Notes: generated from the sequence alone by a model not told the origin. 47,578 bases of DNA from Sulfonitrofixus sp039714575 (GCA_039714575.1 JBDLJE010000009.1:1-47578); one strand, 5' to 3'. Shown: positions 6,498 through 14,839, counted from the first letter of the stretch. Program-made: numbers and translations.

Positions 6498-8066
6498 CTA
6501 GAAAAAGTAGTTGAGCTCAAAACGGGTATCTAAGTTGTTCAGGTCACTGTCATTGAATTCAATGTTCTCTATAGACTTAGGATCGGTATTGAGGTACTGC
6601 TGAAAGCCAACGCGAAAACGCCACTGCAAATTGTCTAAAGAGGCAACGTTTTGCATGAAACCGACATAGTAGTAGAGTGAGTCGTCTAAGAGCAGTGGCG
6701 TTTTAGTCTCATCATTGTCTTGGTACAATACAGATGCCTGGACATAGACATCATTGTAGATACCATCTGTACTGGTACAACGCACTACTTCTGCACGATA
6801 GCTCTTTGTGTTGGCTTTCCAATTATAACGTGCCATGGAGCGCGTGTAGCCAGCTGTTGGAAAACCACGCCATGGTGTGACGAGATCGGCCTCATCCAGG
6901 ATATGGGTGTACCCGAAATTCACCTTGTAGTTGTCCACCTTAAAGACCAAACGCGCCGCAACCATCTGAGACTCAAGCGAGTCATAGTCAGTATAGTTTT
7001 TTTGATTTGTAGCGTTTAAGTCTCCGGAAAGAGAGGCCCCGCCGACAGCACCGGCACCCAGGTCAAATTGCTTGATGTAACGTACGCCCGGGATAATACG
7101 GACTGGACCAAAGGTCATCTCATAATTGAGCTCTACCATCGTCTGAGAGAGGAGTTCAGGTACATAATAAAACGAGGCATCAATATCCAAACTGTAATCA
7201 AAACTGGTATGAAAATCACCCGTAATGAGAGGTGCATCAGTCGGTTTCCCCGCTTGTACCAGGCTGGAATAGGTGAGACCTCTATGCATCGCCGAATCAT
7301 CATTTTCACTCAAACTGGCTATCTTTGCCTGATCGGGGTCGGTAGGGTCGAAACAGCCGTCACTTGTGCAGTCTCCGTACATCAAAACCGCATGTGACTC
7401 TGTATGGTCTCGCAGTTTTTGAGCTGCCAAATAGGCCAGTTGTATTTTGGTGTCTGGGATAGCTTCCGTGTTAAGGAGAAGACCATCAAAGGTATTTGGG
7501 ATCATCTTGGTGTCGTTTGACTTGGTATAAAAAGACTCAACGATCTGTCGTCCTGCAGTCAACTGTGTCTCGCGATTCCATGTATAACGTACATAAGCTT
7601 GTCCCAGAACAGCCATGTCTTTATTGCCTGTTTTTAGAAAGTCATAGCGGCTGAAAGCATCTTTACCTGCTTTAAGCGACAAGGCATTGTCCTGTTTCTC
7701 TTTAAAAAACCCATGTGAGTAGTAGAGTCCTGCACCAAAATCAAAGCCGGAATAGACAGCACTTTGGTAGACAAGAGAACCGCCAAGCCCTGAGATAAGA
7801 TGAATATCACGGCTGTTGTCTTCTTCCCTCCACCAGAAGTAGAAGGTGTTCGAGCGAAGACGTCCATAGAATTTACCTTCACTGAAGATCTCAGCAAAAC
7901 TGTCAACTTCGCCAGGTTCATCAAAGTAAGCCACCTGAGAGTTGCTTTTCATCGTTACACGGGGCAGCTCTTTTTTAGGCAGGCTAACCGTATCCTCGCT
8001 ATCAAGAGCTGCGAGGTTAACGACTAGAGGTAAAAGGGCAACCGGAATAAAGGCGATTCTTTTCAC
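6498..8066 (-). CDS. Outer-membrane beta-barrel protein inside the molybdate operon
   Basis: This 522-residue protein has a Sec signal (about 1-20, KRIAFIPVALLPLVVNLAAL). Alternating polar/hydrophobic strands rich in Tyr, Trp and Phe follow (YGRLRSNTFYFWWRE, GFDFGAGLYYSHGFF, AYVRYTWNRETQLTAGRQIV), and it ends with the aromatic FELNYFF typical of barrels recognised by Bam. This is the layout of Campylobacterota OprD-like porins. The start is GTG overlapping the modE stop (GTGA, 8063-8066), and modA begins 8 bases after its stop. Placement between modE and modA suggests an outer-membrane entry route for molybdate, or for a carrier of it; no experiment is known to the annotator. It could instead be a general porin recruited under ModE control. 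Confidence 0.75.
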   Translation of the reverse strand: MKRIAFIPVALLPLVVNLAALDSEDTVSLPKKELPRVTMKSNSQVAYFDEPGEVDSFAEIFSEGKFYGRLRSNTFYFWWREEDNSRDIHLISGLGGSLVYQSAVYSGFDFGAGLYYSHGFFKEKQDNALSLKAGKDAFSRYDFLKTGNKDMAVLGQAYVRYTWNRETQLTAGRQIVESFYTKSNDTKMIPNTFDGLLLNTEAIPDTKIQLAYLAAQKLRDHTESHAVLMYGDCTSDGCFDPTDPDQAKIASLSENDDSAMHRGLTYSSLVQAGKPTDAPLITGDFHTSFDYSLDIDASFYYVPELLSQTMVELNYEMTFGPVRIIPGVRYIKQFDLGAGAVGGASLSGDLNATNQKNYTDYDSLESQMVAARLVFKVDNYKVNFGYTHILDEADLVTPWRGFPTAGYTRSMARYNWKANTKSYRAEVVRCTSTDGIYNDVYVQASVLYQDNDETKTPLLLDDSLYYYVGFMQNVASLDNLQWRFRVGFQQYLNTDPKSIENIEFNDSDLNNLDTRFELNYFF

Positions 8067-8836
8067 TTGTTTTCTCCCAAAATAGTTATGTTGTATGTCT
8101 TAAAGTATGCAAAACATCTTTGACCCAATTTAAGACTAAACTGTGTCAATGAGTCCGCTGTTATTAACACTGTCAACTCTTCCAGTGTAGAGAGTCTCAA
8201 TGTCAAATAGACTTTTTTTTCCTCTTCGACTATCTCTTCTATCTCGCCGACCAAGAGGTTTTGTGCGCTGATCTCTACCGCCTGCTTTGCGATGATGATC
8301 TGGTTCGCCTCCACCATAAACGATATGGCATCGCCTTTGGAGAGACCCATCTCTTTTTTGCACTTGGCCTTTAAGGTGGTGTCACCGTACTCTATGGCTA
8401 CCTCGCAGACATCTTCATCGCACTCTATCTTTGAGACTCTGCCGTGAAGTGTGGAGGCAATATCCTTGGTAAAAGAGCGTTTTTCAAAAGCCTGGTTGAA
8501 GCGCTCTTGATAACTCTCGATCTTACTCTGATGGATCCTCTCCAGGTCATCATAATAGTCGATAAGCTCTATCGCAAACGGCGTGATCTTCGCACCGCCG
8601 CCCCCTTTTCCGCCGCTGGACTTGCTGACCAGACTGCTGTTGGAGCGGCTGTTCATCTGGTCAATACTGTCCCAGGCCCACTTGTAGCTTCTGCCCATCT
8701 CTTTGGCACCGGCACTGATAGAGCCGGTTTGGGCGATGCTTTTCAAAAGTTCAATACGCTCAGGCGTAATAAAATGCTCTTGATCGCATGTTAAAAAAAG
8801 TCTGCTTTGCAGGTGGTAAGAGTATCCGTTTTCCAT
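8063..8836 (-). CDS. modE: ModE-family molybdate-responsive transcriptional regulator
   Basis: This 257-residue protein is a ModE-type regulator. The winged helix-turn-helix (about 10-105) contains RIELLKSIAQTGSISAGAKEMGRSYKWAWDSIDQMN and the glycine-rich wing SSGGKGGGGAKITPFA. TOBE-type molybdate-binding segments follow (about 120-257: SFTKDIASTLHGRVSKI..., QNLLVGEIEEIVEEEKKVYLTLRL...). In ModE, molybdate binding drives tight DNA binding and repression of the transport genes. The ATG at 8836 was chosen over an upstream in-frame ATG at 8872 because a ModE-like operator and -10 element occupy 8838-8865, immediately before it. There is no Shine-Dalgarno site, so the message may be leaderless. 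It heads the mod operon. Confidence 0.9.
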   Translation of the reverse strand: MENGYSYHLQSRLFLTCDQEHFITPERIELLKSIAQTGSISAGAKEMGRSYKWAWDSIDQMNSRSNSSLVSKSSGGKGGGGAKITPFAIELIDYYDDLERIHQSKIESYQERFNQAFEKRSFTKDIASTLHGRVSKIECDEDVCEVAIEYGDTTLKAKCKKEMGLSKGDAISFMVEANQIIIAKQAVEISAQNLLVGEIEEIVEEEKKVYLTLRLSTLEELTVLITADSLTQFSLKLGQRCFAYFKTYNITILGENK

Positions 8837-8837
8837 A

Positions 8838-8865
8838 AGCGCAGTATACCGAAGTATATAACGCT
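8838..8865 (-). promoter_or_regulatory. ModE-type operator overlapping the modE promoter
   Basis: On the minus strand the site reads AGCGTTATATA - CTTCGG - TATACTGCGCT. The E. coli ModE consensus is two half-sites, CGnTATATA and TAnATAnCG, spaced by 6-7 bases. The left half matches fully and the right half mostly. The right half includes TATACT (8843-8848), a good -10 hexamer six bases before the ATG at 8836. Binding would block the promoter, giving autorepression of the whole operon by molybdate-loaded ModE. Confidence 0.6.
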
Positions 8866-8892
8866 TCGTCAATCGTATTTAGAGTATTTCGC

Positions 8893-8898
8893 TAAAAT
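8893..8898 (+). promoter_or_regulatory. -10 element of the PhyH-family gene
   Basis: TAAAAT in the context CGCTAAAATTATGG lies 20 bases before the ATG at 8919, which has a GAAGGG ribosome site at 8908-8913. It is divergent from the modE promoter about 45 bases away. Confidence 0.45.
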
Positions 8899-8918
8899 TA
8901 TGGCAACGAAGGGTAATA

Positions 8919-9650
8919 ATGGAACTGACGCAACAGCAGATCGACGACTTTAACACCAACGGTTTTTTACTGCTCAGAGGGTTTGCAGATACAGATATGT
9001 GTGACGAGATCCGCGCATTAGCCGCCAAACATCTTTATGAGATGATCGAACCGATAGAGAGCGAAGAGGAGTACCTGCAAAAGTGCAGCGGCGCCAAGAC
9101 AACCCGTCGTCTTAGACAGGTCTACGACAGAGAGCCTCTCTTTGCAGAGTGGATGACCGACCCCGGAATACGCCCTGTTCTCAAGCAGCTTTTAGGCGAA
9201 GAGCCCCGTCTTCTTCTGGCCCATCACAACTCCATTATGACCAAACTGCCCCATGTCAGCTCTGTCACCACCTGGCATCAGGACATCCGTTACTGGCATT
9301 TTGAGAACGACAACCTCTTAAGTGTCTGGCTGAGTCTGGGAGATGAGTATCTTGACAACGGTCTGCTTGAGTTCATCCCCGGTACGCACAAGATGACCTT
9401 TGCACCCGAACAGTTTGATGAAAACTCCGCTTTTCGAGACGATCTGCCGCAAAACCGGGAGGTCATTGCCAAGCGTCTCCACTTTAATCTCAAAAAAGGC
9501 GATGTTGTTCTGTTCCATGCCAAAACACTGCACTACGCCAACAAAAACGAGAGCGATGAACCCAAGATCTCTTTTGTCTACAGCCTGCGCGGTCTCTCCA
9601 ACAAACCGATCCTAAATACCAGAAGTGATGCCAGGGAGATCAAGCTTTAG
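8919..9650 (+). CDS. Phytanoyl-CoA dioxygenase (PhyH) family protein
   Basis: This 243-residue protein is probably an Fe(II)/2-oxoglutarate-dependent oxygenase. The N-terminus QIDDFNTNGFLLLRGFAD is typical of PhyH. The iron site is visible as His120-x-Asp122 (TTWHQDIRYWHF) and a distal His205 (KTLHYANKNES), with Arg224 (YSLRG) as a candidate 2-oxoglutarate anchor. The substrate is unknown; family members hydroxylate lipids, amino acids, ectoine precursors and antibiotics. It is a single gene, divergent from modE, and its end overlaps the convergent pfkA end by 4 bases. No biosynthetic partner genes are nearby. Confidence 0.82.
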   Translation: MELTQQQIDDFNTNGFLLLRGFADTDMCDEIRALAAKHLYEMIEPIESEEEYLQKCSGAKTTRRLRQVYDREPLFAEWMTDPGIRPVLKQLLGEEPRLLLAHHNSIMTKLPHVSSVTTWHQDIRYWHFENDNLLSVWLSLGDEYLDNGLLEFIPGTHKMTFAPEQFDENSAFRDDLPQNREVIAKRLHFNLKKGDVVLFHAKTLHYANKNESDEPKISFVYSLRGLSNKPILNTRSDAREIKL

Positions 9651-10618
9651 CAGTGCAGCATTGTTGACTCGGCAAGCTCTATCAAAGCCGGCTCGATATG
9701 GTGCTCTTTGTTGGCGACATCGGCAATAGATTTGTAGTTAAAGCGGCTGTCGCTGTAACAGCTGATCTTCTCTTTTTCACCGGCCAAAAGACCATCGATC
9801 CCAAAATGGACAAAACGATACGCCATCAGCCTGTCTCGGCTGCTTGGATTGCCGCCGCGCTGAATGTGACCCAGAACCGTTACGCGCGACTCCACGCCAA
9901 TGGTCTCTTCAAACCACGCGGCGATCTCTTCTGAAGACTCTTTTATCCCCTCTGAGACAACGGCCAAAAAGTAGCGTCGCCCATCAAGAAGCTCCTGCTT
10001 GAACTTCTTTTCATAACCGCAAAGGTCGTACGGTATCTCCGGTATAAGGCAGAGCTCCGCCCCGGATGTCAAACCCGACACTAACGCCAGGTAACCGCAG
10101 TCACGCCCCATGGTCTCGACCACAAAAGCGCGCTTGAACGATGAGGCCGTATCGCGAATGGCGTCAAGTGCCTCACGGATGATGTTAAGCGCCGTATCGA
10201 CACCCAGACAGTAGTCCGTACCGACAATGTCGTTGTCGATCGTTGAAGGGATTCCGGCAAAGGCAACACCGTGCTCTTCATAAAACTTCGCCATACCGCG
10301 AAAGCTTCCGTCGCCGCCAAGTACAACCAGCTTGTCAATACCATGCTTATCCAGATTCGCCTTGGCGATCTTACGCTGTGTTGCCTCCATAAAACGCGGT
10401 GAACGTGCCGAACCGATCTTGCTGCCGCCGCGGTTGATGATGCCGCTCACGTCTTTATAACTTGCGCTGACGATGTTGTTATCGATGAGGCCTTCGAAGC
10501 CGTCATAAACCAGGTAGGGCTTCAACCCTTGGGCGATGCTGTATTCGACAAAGTGTTTAATGGCGGGGTTCATGCCGGATACGTCACCTCCGCTACATAA
10601 AATCGCAATATTGTTCAT
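9647..10618 (-). CDS. pfkA: ATP-dependent 6-phosphofructokinase
   Basis: This 323-residue enzyme phosphorylates fructose 6-phosphate in glycolysis. The start at MNNIAILCSGGDVSGMNPAI fits the family opening, preceded by an AAGG site; an upstream in-frame start would add 11 unrelated residues. GGDGSFRG carries the Gly that marks ATP use rather than the Asp of pyrophosphate-dependent enzymes. STIDNDIVGTDYCLGVDTAL holds the catalytic Asp (TIDND). TMGRDCGYLAL is the substrate-binding MGR motif, and LGHIQRGGNPSSRDR lies near the C-terminus. Many Campylobacterota lack a working glycolytic PFK, so it is informative metabolically. The gene is monocistronic and convergent with the PhyH gene. Confidence 0.95.
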   Translation of the reverse strand: MNNIAILCSGGDVSGMNPAIKHFVEYSIAQGLKPYLVYDGFEGLIDNNIVSASYKDVSGIINRGGSKIGSARSPRFMEATQRKIAKANLDKHGIDKLVVLGGDGSFRGMAKFYEEHGVAFAGIPSTIDNDIVGTDYCLGVDTALNIIREALDAIRDTASSFKRAFVVETMGRDCGYLALVSGLTSGAELCLIPEIPYDLCGYEKKFKQELLDGRRYFLAVVSEGIKESSEEIAAWFEETIGVESRVTVLGHIQRGGNPSSRDRLMAYRFVHFGIDGLLAGEKEKISCYSDSRFNYKSIADVANKEHHIEPALIELAESTMLHC

Positions 10619-10680
10619 TTTGTTATTGCCTTTAATAACTGATTGAACCATTGTAGCATCTTTGCAGTTTTGACTTTTTT

Positions 10681-10810
10681 GAATTATTTTATATTGTTAG
10701 TATGTCACTTTTACGATGCGGCATTTAGTGCCGCCCTGTACGGCGCTTTAGCGCTGTGTGGTTTCGTTTTTTGCGAGTAAAAAAGGAAAGAGAGAAGTCA
10801 AAAAAGTTTA
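10681..10810 (+). repeat. Intergenic mosaic repeat R1, copy B (internally deleted)
   Basis: The start (AATTATTTTATATTGTTAG, then TATGTCACTTTTACGATG and the hairpin GCGGCATTTAGTGCCGC at 10718-10734) matches copy C. It then jumps, after a GCGCTTTAGCGC palindrome, directly to the R1 end block (GGTTTCGTTTTTTGCGAGT, then AAAAAAGGAAAGAG). The middle 290 or so bases of copy C are absent. It lies between the divergent pfkA and acetyltransferase genes, a gap that otherwise shows only the promoter at 10862. Confidence 0.75.
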
Positions 10811-10861
10811 GATTTCAACAAATATTTCAAACAAAAGACAATCTTGATATTAAGAAATTGG

Positions 10862-10867
10862 TATAAT
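10862..10867 (+). promoter_or_regulatory. -10 element giving a probably leaderless acetyltransferase mRNA
   Basis: An extended -10, TTGGTATAAT, ends 6 bases before the ATG at 10874, so transcription would begin at or next to the start codon. No Shine-Dalgarno sequence is present (ATTTCACCATG). Confidence 0.55.
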
Positions 10868-10873
10868 TTCACC

Positions 10874-11428
10874 ATGAACATTGAATTATACTTTTTACGC
10901 TCCTCAGAGCACTTCATCGTCAAAGACCTCCTCCATTACGCCGCCCGCCTGGACGAAAGCGGTGAGAACCTGGAGGAGCACCCGCACCTTGAACAGTACC
11001 ATCGCAACTACGGCAACTACAACGGCGACATCGGCGTTTACGCCTTTGTTGACAACAGAGTCGCCGGCGGCGCCTGGGTACGAATACTCTTGAATGGTTT
11101 CGGCCATGTTGACACCGGCACACCGGAACTCGCCTTTGCCGTCTTGCCGGAGTACCGCGACCAGGGTATCGGTACGATGCTCATGGAACAGCTTATAAAA
11201 GAGGTCGCCAAGATCTACCCGCAAATGTCACTCTCGGTACGTGAGGACAACCCGTCTATACGCCTGTATGAGAGACTCGGTTTTGAAAAAGTAGACGGCT
11301 CCGAACAGACCAGTACAGCTGGTGCCATCTCGTTTACAATGGTTAAAAAGCTTGAAGAGCAGACAGAAGAAGAGAGCCCTAAAGCAAGTCTGGAAGAAGA
11401 GCGGTTTAAAAAATCATTCGGGTTTTAA
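10874..11428 (+). CDS. GNAT-family N-acetyltransferase
   Basis: This 184-residue protein has an acetyl-CoA-binding GNAT core. ELAFAVLPEYRDQGIGTMLMEQLIKEV (about residues 93-120) contains the R/Q-x-x-G-x-G/A pyrophosphate loop (RDQGIG). MSLSVREDNPSIRLYERLGFEKV is the family's C-terminal strand-helix. It transfers an acetyl group to an unknown amine. The tail of about 30 residues (KKLEEQTEEESPKASLEEERFKKS) is charged and likely disordered. The ATG at 10874 was chosen because the -10 element sits just before it; the upstream in-frame TTG at 10844 lies before the transcript. It is monocistronic, convergent with the porin gene. Confidence 0.85.
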   Translation: MNIELYFLRSSEHFIVKDLLHYAARLDESGENLEEHPHLEQYHRNYGNYNGDIGVYAFVDNRVAGGAWVRILLNGFGHVDTGTPELAFAVLPEYRDQGIGTMLMEQLIKEVAKIYPQMSLSVREDNPSIRLYERLGFEKVDGSEQTSTAGAISFTMVKKLEEQTEEESPKASLEEERFKKSFGF

Positions 11429-11454
11429 AAGAGTGTCGTGGTAGATAGATAATA

Positions 11455-11474
11455 TGATGCCCAAAGGGGCATCA
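11455..11474. terminator. Hairpin between convergent acetyltransferase and porin genes
   Basis: TGATGCCC - AAAG - GGGCATCA is a perfect 8-bp stem located 27 bases after one stop and 20 bases after the other. There is no clear T-tract on either side, so it could be a bidirectional factor-assisted stop or an mRNA end-protecting hairpin. Confidence 0.5.
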
Positions 11475-11493
11475 GTGCAGATAGAAGTACTTC

Positions 11494-12798
11494 CTACCAG
11501 TGAACTTCTGCAGTTAGCATTGCTGAGTTCCAATCTGATTTTGTATCACTTTTATAGTTTCTACCATCTTTAGCTGTGAAGCTTTGACCACTTAACAGCC
11601 ATTTAACATTTTTGTTTTGTTGCCATGCTACACCGTAGATCGCACTGTTTGTAGTCTGCTCGGTTACCGTCGCCTGCTGATCTTCCGATGTCCAAACATC
11701 ATAACGGCCGATCACAGAGAACTGTTTCTTCTCGCCGAAGCGGAACGTACCGTTAACAGAGTAACCGCTACCGTTCCATTCGCTTGTCTCTTTGTTCTCA
11801 TTGTCTGAGATCACATACTGTGCAGAAACAAGAAGTGACGGCATGTTATAAACTGCGTGCAAACCATACCATACATAGGTATGCTCTTCACCCTCGCCCG
11901 CAATAGTAGCGTTAGCATTTTTAGAGTTATCCATGTTGTACTGACCGAAGAAAGAAGCATCCAGGTAGCTATCTTTTAGAGGTTTTCTCTTCTTTTCGCC
12001 ATTACCCAAGAAAGCACCTGTAAAACGCCACTCTGCCGAATTACCTGTACCAATGTGCTCTTCGTCAGAATCGTTTTGTCCGTGGTAACCCTCACCATTG
12101 AAGACACCGATCTCAGATGTAAAATATGGTGTTTTAGTTTTAATGTTAAAACCAAGGTCAGCCGAGTTCGTCAAGTGAGACGCTTCGCTCGCTTCAACAA
12201 ATACTTTTGAGATCGAACGCATCCACCAACCCTGGTGCTCTTCGTAATCGATCCACGGGCGGTGAACCATACCAAATTCCATACCTGTGTATGGAAGGAC
12301 TTCATCTAAGTACAAGTAAGCATACTTTACAAATACTTTTGCATAACCGTCGTAGTTTCCATCTGCATCCGCTTGTTTGCTGTTAGAGTATGTTGCGTCT
12401 AAAGTAACACGAAGGTAAGACTTTGGGTCTTCTAATACGTATGCTTTAACTTGAACATAGTTACGACGCATCTCAAAGTTGCCTGTAGCATCTTGACCAT
12501 CAACATTCATATAGTTGTAACCAAGATAGTGTGTACCGCTGAACTTCAGCTTGCTTGCTTTAGCAAAAACCGATGTCTCTTTTTTCTTAGACTCTTTTTT
12601 AGCAATAACAGAATCCTGCTCCTGGTTTTGAAGATAGACCTCTTTAGCACTTACAAAGTCACCCATCTCTTCACGGCCTTCACCGCTTGTAGTAAAGACT
12701 TGACCTGTTTTAGGGTCAGTATAGAGTGTCATTGTCTCTGCAAAAGCTGCACCTGAAAGCGTCATAGCTGCCAATGTTGAAAGTAAAACTTTTTTCAT
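11494..12798 (-). CDS. Phosphate-regulated outer-membrane porin (OprP/OprO-like)
   Basis: This 434-residue barrel has a signal peptide (1-20, KKVLLSTLAAMTLSGAAFA). A coiled or hydrophilic segment (about 40-75, EVYLQNQEQDSVIAKKESKKKE) follows, then repeated amphipathic strands such as LKFSGTHYLGYNYMNVDG, GMEFGMVHRPWIDYEEHQGWWMR and FSVIGRYDVWTSEDQQ. It ends SAMLTAEVHW, with the terminal aromatic of Bam substrates. The GMVHRPW...E...W region resembles phosphate-selective porins of the O/P family. A triple Pho box with TATAAT precisely placed in front supports induction on phosphate starvation. Substrate selectivity is inferred from regulation and position, not proven. Confidence 0.8.
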   Translation of the reverse strand: MKKVLLSTLAAMTLSGAAFAETMTLYTDPKTGQVFTTSGEGREEMGDFVSAKEVYLQNQEQDSVIAKKESKKKETSVFAKASKLKFSGTHYLGYNYMNVDGQDATGNFEMRRNYVQVKAYVLEDPKSYLRVTLDATYSNSKQADADGNYDGYAKVFVKYAYLYLDEVLPYTGMEFGMVHRPWIDYEEHQGWWMRSISKVFVEASEASHLTNSADLGFNIKTKTPYFTSEIGVFNGEGYHGQNDSDEEHIGTGNSAEWRFTGAFLGNGEKKRKPLKDSYLDASFFGQYNMDNSKNANATIAGEGEEHTYVWYGLHAVYNMPSLLVSAQYVISDNENKETSEWNGSGYSVNGTFRFGEKKQFSVIGRYDVWTSEDQQATVTEQTTNSAIYGVAWQQNKNVKWLLSGQSFTAKDGRNYKSDTKSDWNSAMLTAEVHW

Positions 12799-12827
12799 TT
12801 TTATTCTCCCGAATTTATGTTGGGCGA

Positions 12828-12871
12828 ATTATAAAACAGTTTGGTTACATCAAGGTTACAGAATTGTTACC
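12828..12871 (-). promoter_or_regulatory. Pho-box promoter of the porin gene (three half-sites)
   Basis: On the plus strand, GTTACA at 12844-12849, GTTACA at 12855-12860 and GTTACC at 12866-12871 repeat with an exact 11-bp period. On the minus strand the -10 hexamer TATAAT lies at 12828-12833, leaving 10 bases to the first half-site. The boxes therefore replace the -35 element, the geometry of PhoB-activated promoters. Confidence 0.75.
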
Positions 12872-12894
12872 ATAACAATAGGGGTCGCGAGCCG

Positions 12895-13175
<281 letters not shown>

Positions 13176-13178
13176 CTT

Positions 13179-14183
13179 TTACTTTATATGCGTTGCCCAG
13201 TATTCGCGTATCATGTTCTTTGTTGCTTCCGGAAGCGGGATGTAACCAAGCTTCTTAGCCGCTGCATCGCCATTCTTGAAGGCATAGTCATAGAACTTGA
13301 TGACTTTCTTGTTCATAGCAGCCTTCTCCGGTGGAAGAAGGATGAATGTTGCCGCAACGATCGGGTAAGAGGTGTCACCCGGCTGAAGTGCCAACATAGC
13401 GTAGAAGTGACCCTCTTTTGTCCATGAAGCGTACTTTGCCGCTGCTTTGAAGTTCTCTTCAGTTGCCGCAACCCATTTACCGCTTGCTGTCTGCAGCGTC
13501 GCTGCTGCAAGGTGGTTTTTCTCTTTATAGGCATTTTCGATGTAACCGATAGCGTATGGTGTCTGCTTTACAAGTGACGCAACGCCCTCATTGCCTTTAC
13601 CGCCGATACCGACAGCCCAGTCGATCGCCTTGCCCACACCGTAGTTGTCAGCCCAGTTTTTAGAGCTTTTGTTCAGATAGTATGTAAAGTTGTATGTTGT
13701 ACCTGACCCGTCAGAACGGTGAACAACGATGATCTTCTGGTTAGGCAGTTTAAGCCCTTTGTTCTCAGCAACGATCTTAGGGTCATTCCACATTGTGATC
13801 TTGCCCGCGAAGATATCTGCTACCATCTCGTTTTTAAGGTGAAGTTTCTCATCTTCAACACCCGGAACGTTGAGTGCGATAACGATAGAACCGATAACTG
13901 CCGGGAATTGAAGCAGTTTTTTCTTAGTAAGCTCTTTCGCTTTAAGAGGCTTGTCAGAAGCACCGAAATTAACGATACGCTTCGTGATCTGCTTGATCCC
14001 GCCGCCTGAACCGATACTCTGGTAGTTAACGCGGGACTTGGTCTCTTTACCGTACTTATATGCCCAGTCGTAGTATAGAGGAGCCGGGAAAGAGGCACCC
14101 GCACCATTGATCTTGTCACCTGCAATAGAAGCAGTCGCTGCAACAGCAACCAACAGTGCGCTTGTAGCTAGTTTTTTGAACAT
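13179..14183 (-). CDS. pstS: Phosphate ABC transporter substrate-binding protein PstS
   Basis: This 334-residue periplasmic phosphate-binding protein has a signal peptide (about 1-21, ending VAATASIAG). Binding motifs are INGAGASFPAPLYYDWAYKY, YQSIGSGGGIKQI (phosphate-contacting Ser/Gly loop), FGASDKPL and VVHRSDGSGTTYNFTYYL (Arg/Asp/Ser contacts). The length matches the family. It is transcribed alone: repeat copy C and a terminator separate it from pstB, which lies upstream on the chromosome. It has its own Pho-box promoter, and an AAGGA site precedes the ATG. The 3' end abuts repeat R2. Confidence 0.97.
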   Translation of the reverse strand: MFKKLATSALLVAVAATASIAGDKINGAGASFPAPLYYDWAYKYGKETKSRVNYQSIGSGGGIKQITKRIVNFGASDKPLKAKELTKKKLLQFPAVIGSIVIALNVPGVEDEKLHLKNEMVADIFAGKITMWNDPKIVAENKGLKLPNQKIIVVHRSDGSGTTYNFTYYLNKSSKNWADNYGVGKAIDWAVGIGGKGNEGVASLVKQTPYAIGYIENAYKEKNHLAAATLQTASGKWVAATEENFKAAAKYASWTKEGHFYAMLALQPGDTSYPIVAATFILLPPEKAAMNKKVIKFYDYAFKNGDAAAKKLGYIPLPEATKNMIREYWATHIK

Positions 14184-14224
14184 TTTTATTCCTTAATGGA
14201 TGTCTTATCCAGTTTGATGGCGGT

Positions 14225-14257
14225 ATTCTAAAACATCTATGTAACAAGAAGGTTACA
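14225..14257 (-). promoter_or_regulatory. Pho-box promoter of pstS
   Basis: GTAACA (14241-14246) and GTTACA (14252-14257) repeat at 11 bp on the plus strand. The minus-strand -10 is TAGAAT at 14225-14230, exactly 10 bases from the proximal half-site. Same spacing as the porin, pstC and phoU promoters. Confidence 0.75.
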
Positions 14258-14340
14258 AAGCGTAATCGCTTTTGATTTTGGGTTCAATACTTTTTAACTT
14301 TGTCTTGAAACTGACCTCTCTTTAAAATATAACTTTTTTA

Positions 14341-14758
14341 ATTACTTCATATCGATAGTATGTCACTTTTACGATGCGGCATTTAGTGCCGCCCTGCATT
14401 ACGCTTTAGCGTTTTATCTTCTTGCTAGCTCAAGAAAGAAACCTAACGAAAAGAAAGAAGAGCTATTACGGGTACAGTTACAATCAAAAGTATCAAACAT
14501 CCGGAGTCACGAAACCCCTCCGGCTTCAATTACTGTACCAAGACGCAGTAAATAGTCGACAACATTCCAACTAAGTCAAAAGCTTTAGCTTTTAGATTCA
14601 AATAGATGCGTTACCGCTTGGCTCTTTTCGTGGCATCTGCAGAGTTGAGCGAGTGGAGTGAAAGTACCCGATAGCTATCGGGCTCGAAGCCGTCGCGAGC
14701 GCTTTTTGGTTTCGTTTTTTGCGAGTAAAAAAGGAAAGAGTATAGTCGATAAAGTTTA
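14341..14758 (+). repeat. Intergenic mosaic repeat R1, copy C (fullest copy)
   Basis: This about 418-base element fills the 700-base gap between pstS and pstB. It contains every R1 block seen so far, in order: TTACTTCATATC; CACTTTTACGATG with hairpin GCGGCATTTAGTGCCGC (14376-14392); GAAACCTAACGAAAAGAA; GGGTACAGTTACA; CCGGAG...CTCCGG hairpin around GTCACGAAACCC; ACCAAGACGCA; the 55-base block shared with copy A (14578-14632), opening with AAAAGCTTTAGCTTTT; palindrome CCCGATAGCTATCGGG (14667-14682); and GGTTTCGTTTTTTGCGAGT with a purine-rich tail. No plausible protein is encoded; short ORFs differ between copies. Confidence 0.8.
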
Positions 14759-14839
14759 AGCAAGGAAAGTAGTTGAACAGACAAATTAACTTGTAGGTTC
14801 CGGCTCACGTCCGGAACAACAAAAAAATAGGAGGGGGCG

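Noticed and set aside
14611..14808. A 65-codon minus-strand frame in repeat R1 copy C
   Set aside because: It overlaps repeat blocks shared with copy A, where the frame is broken; composition is not protein-like.
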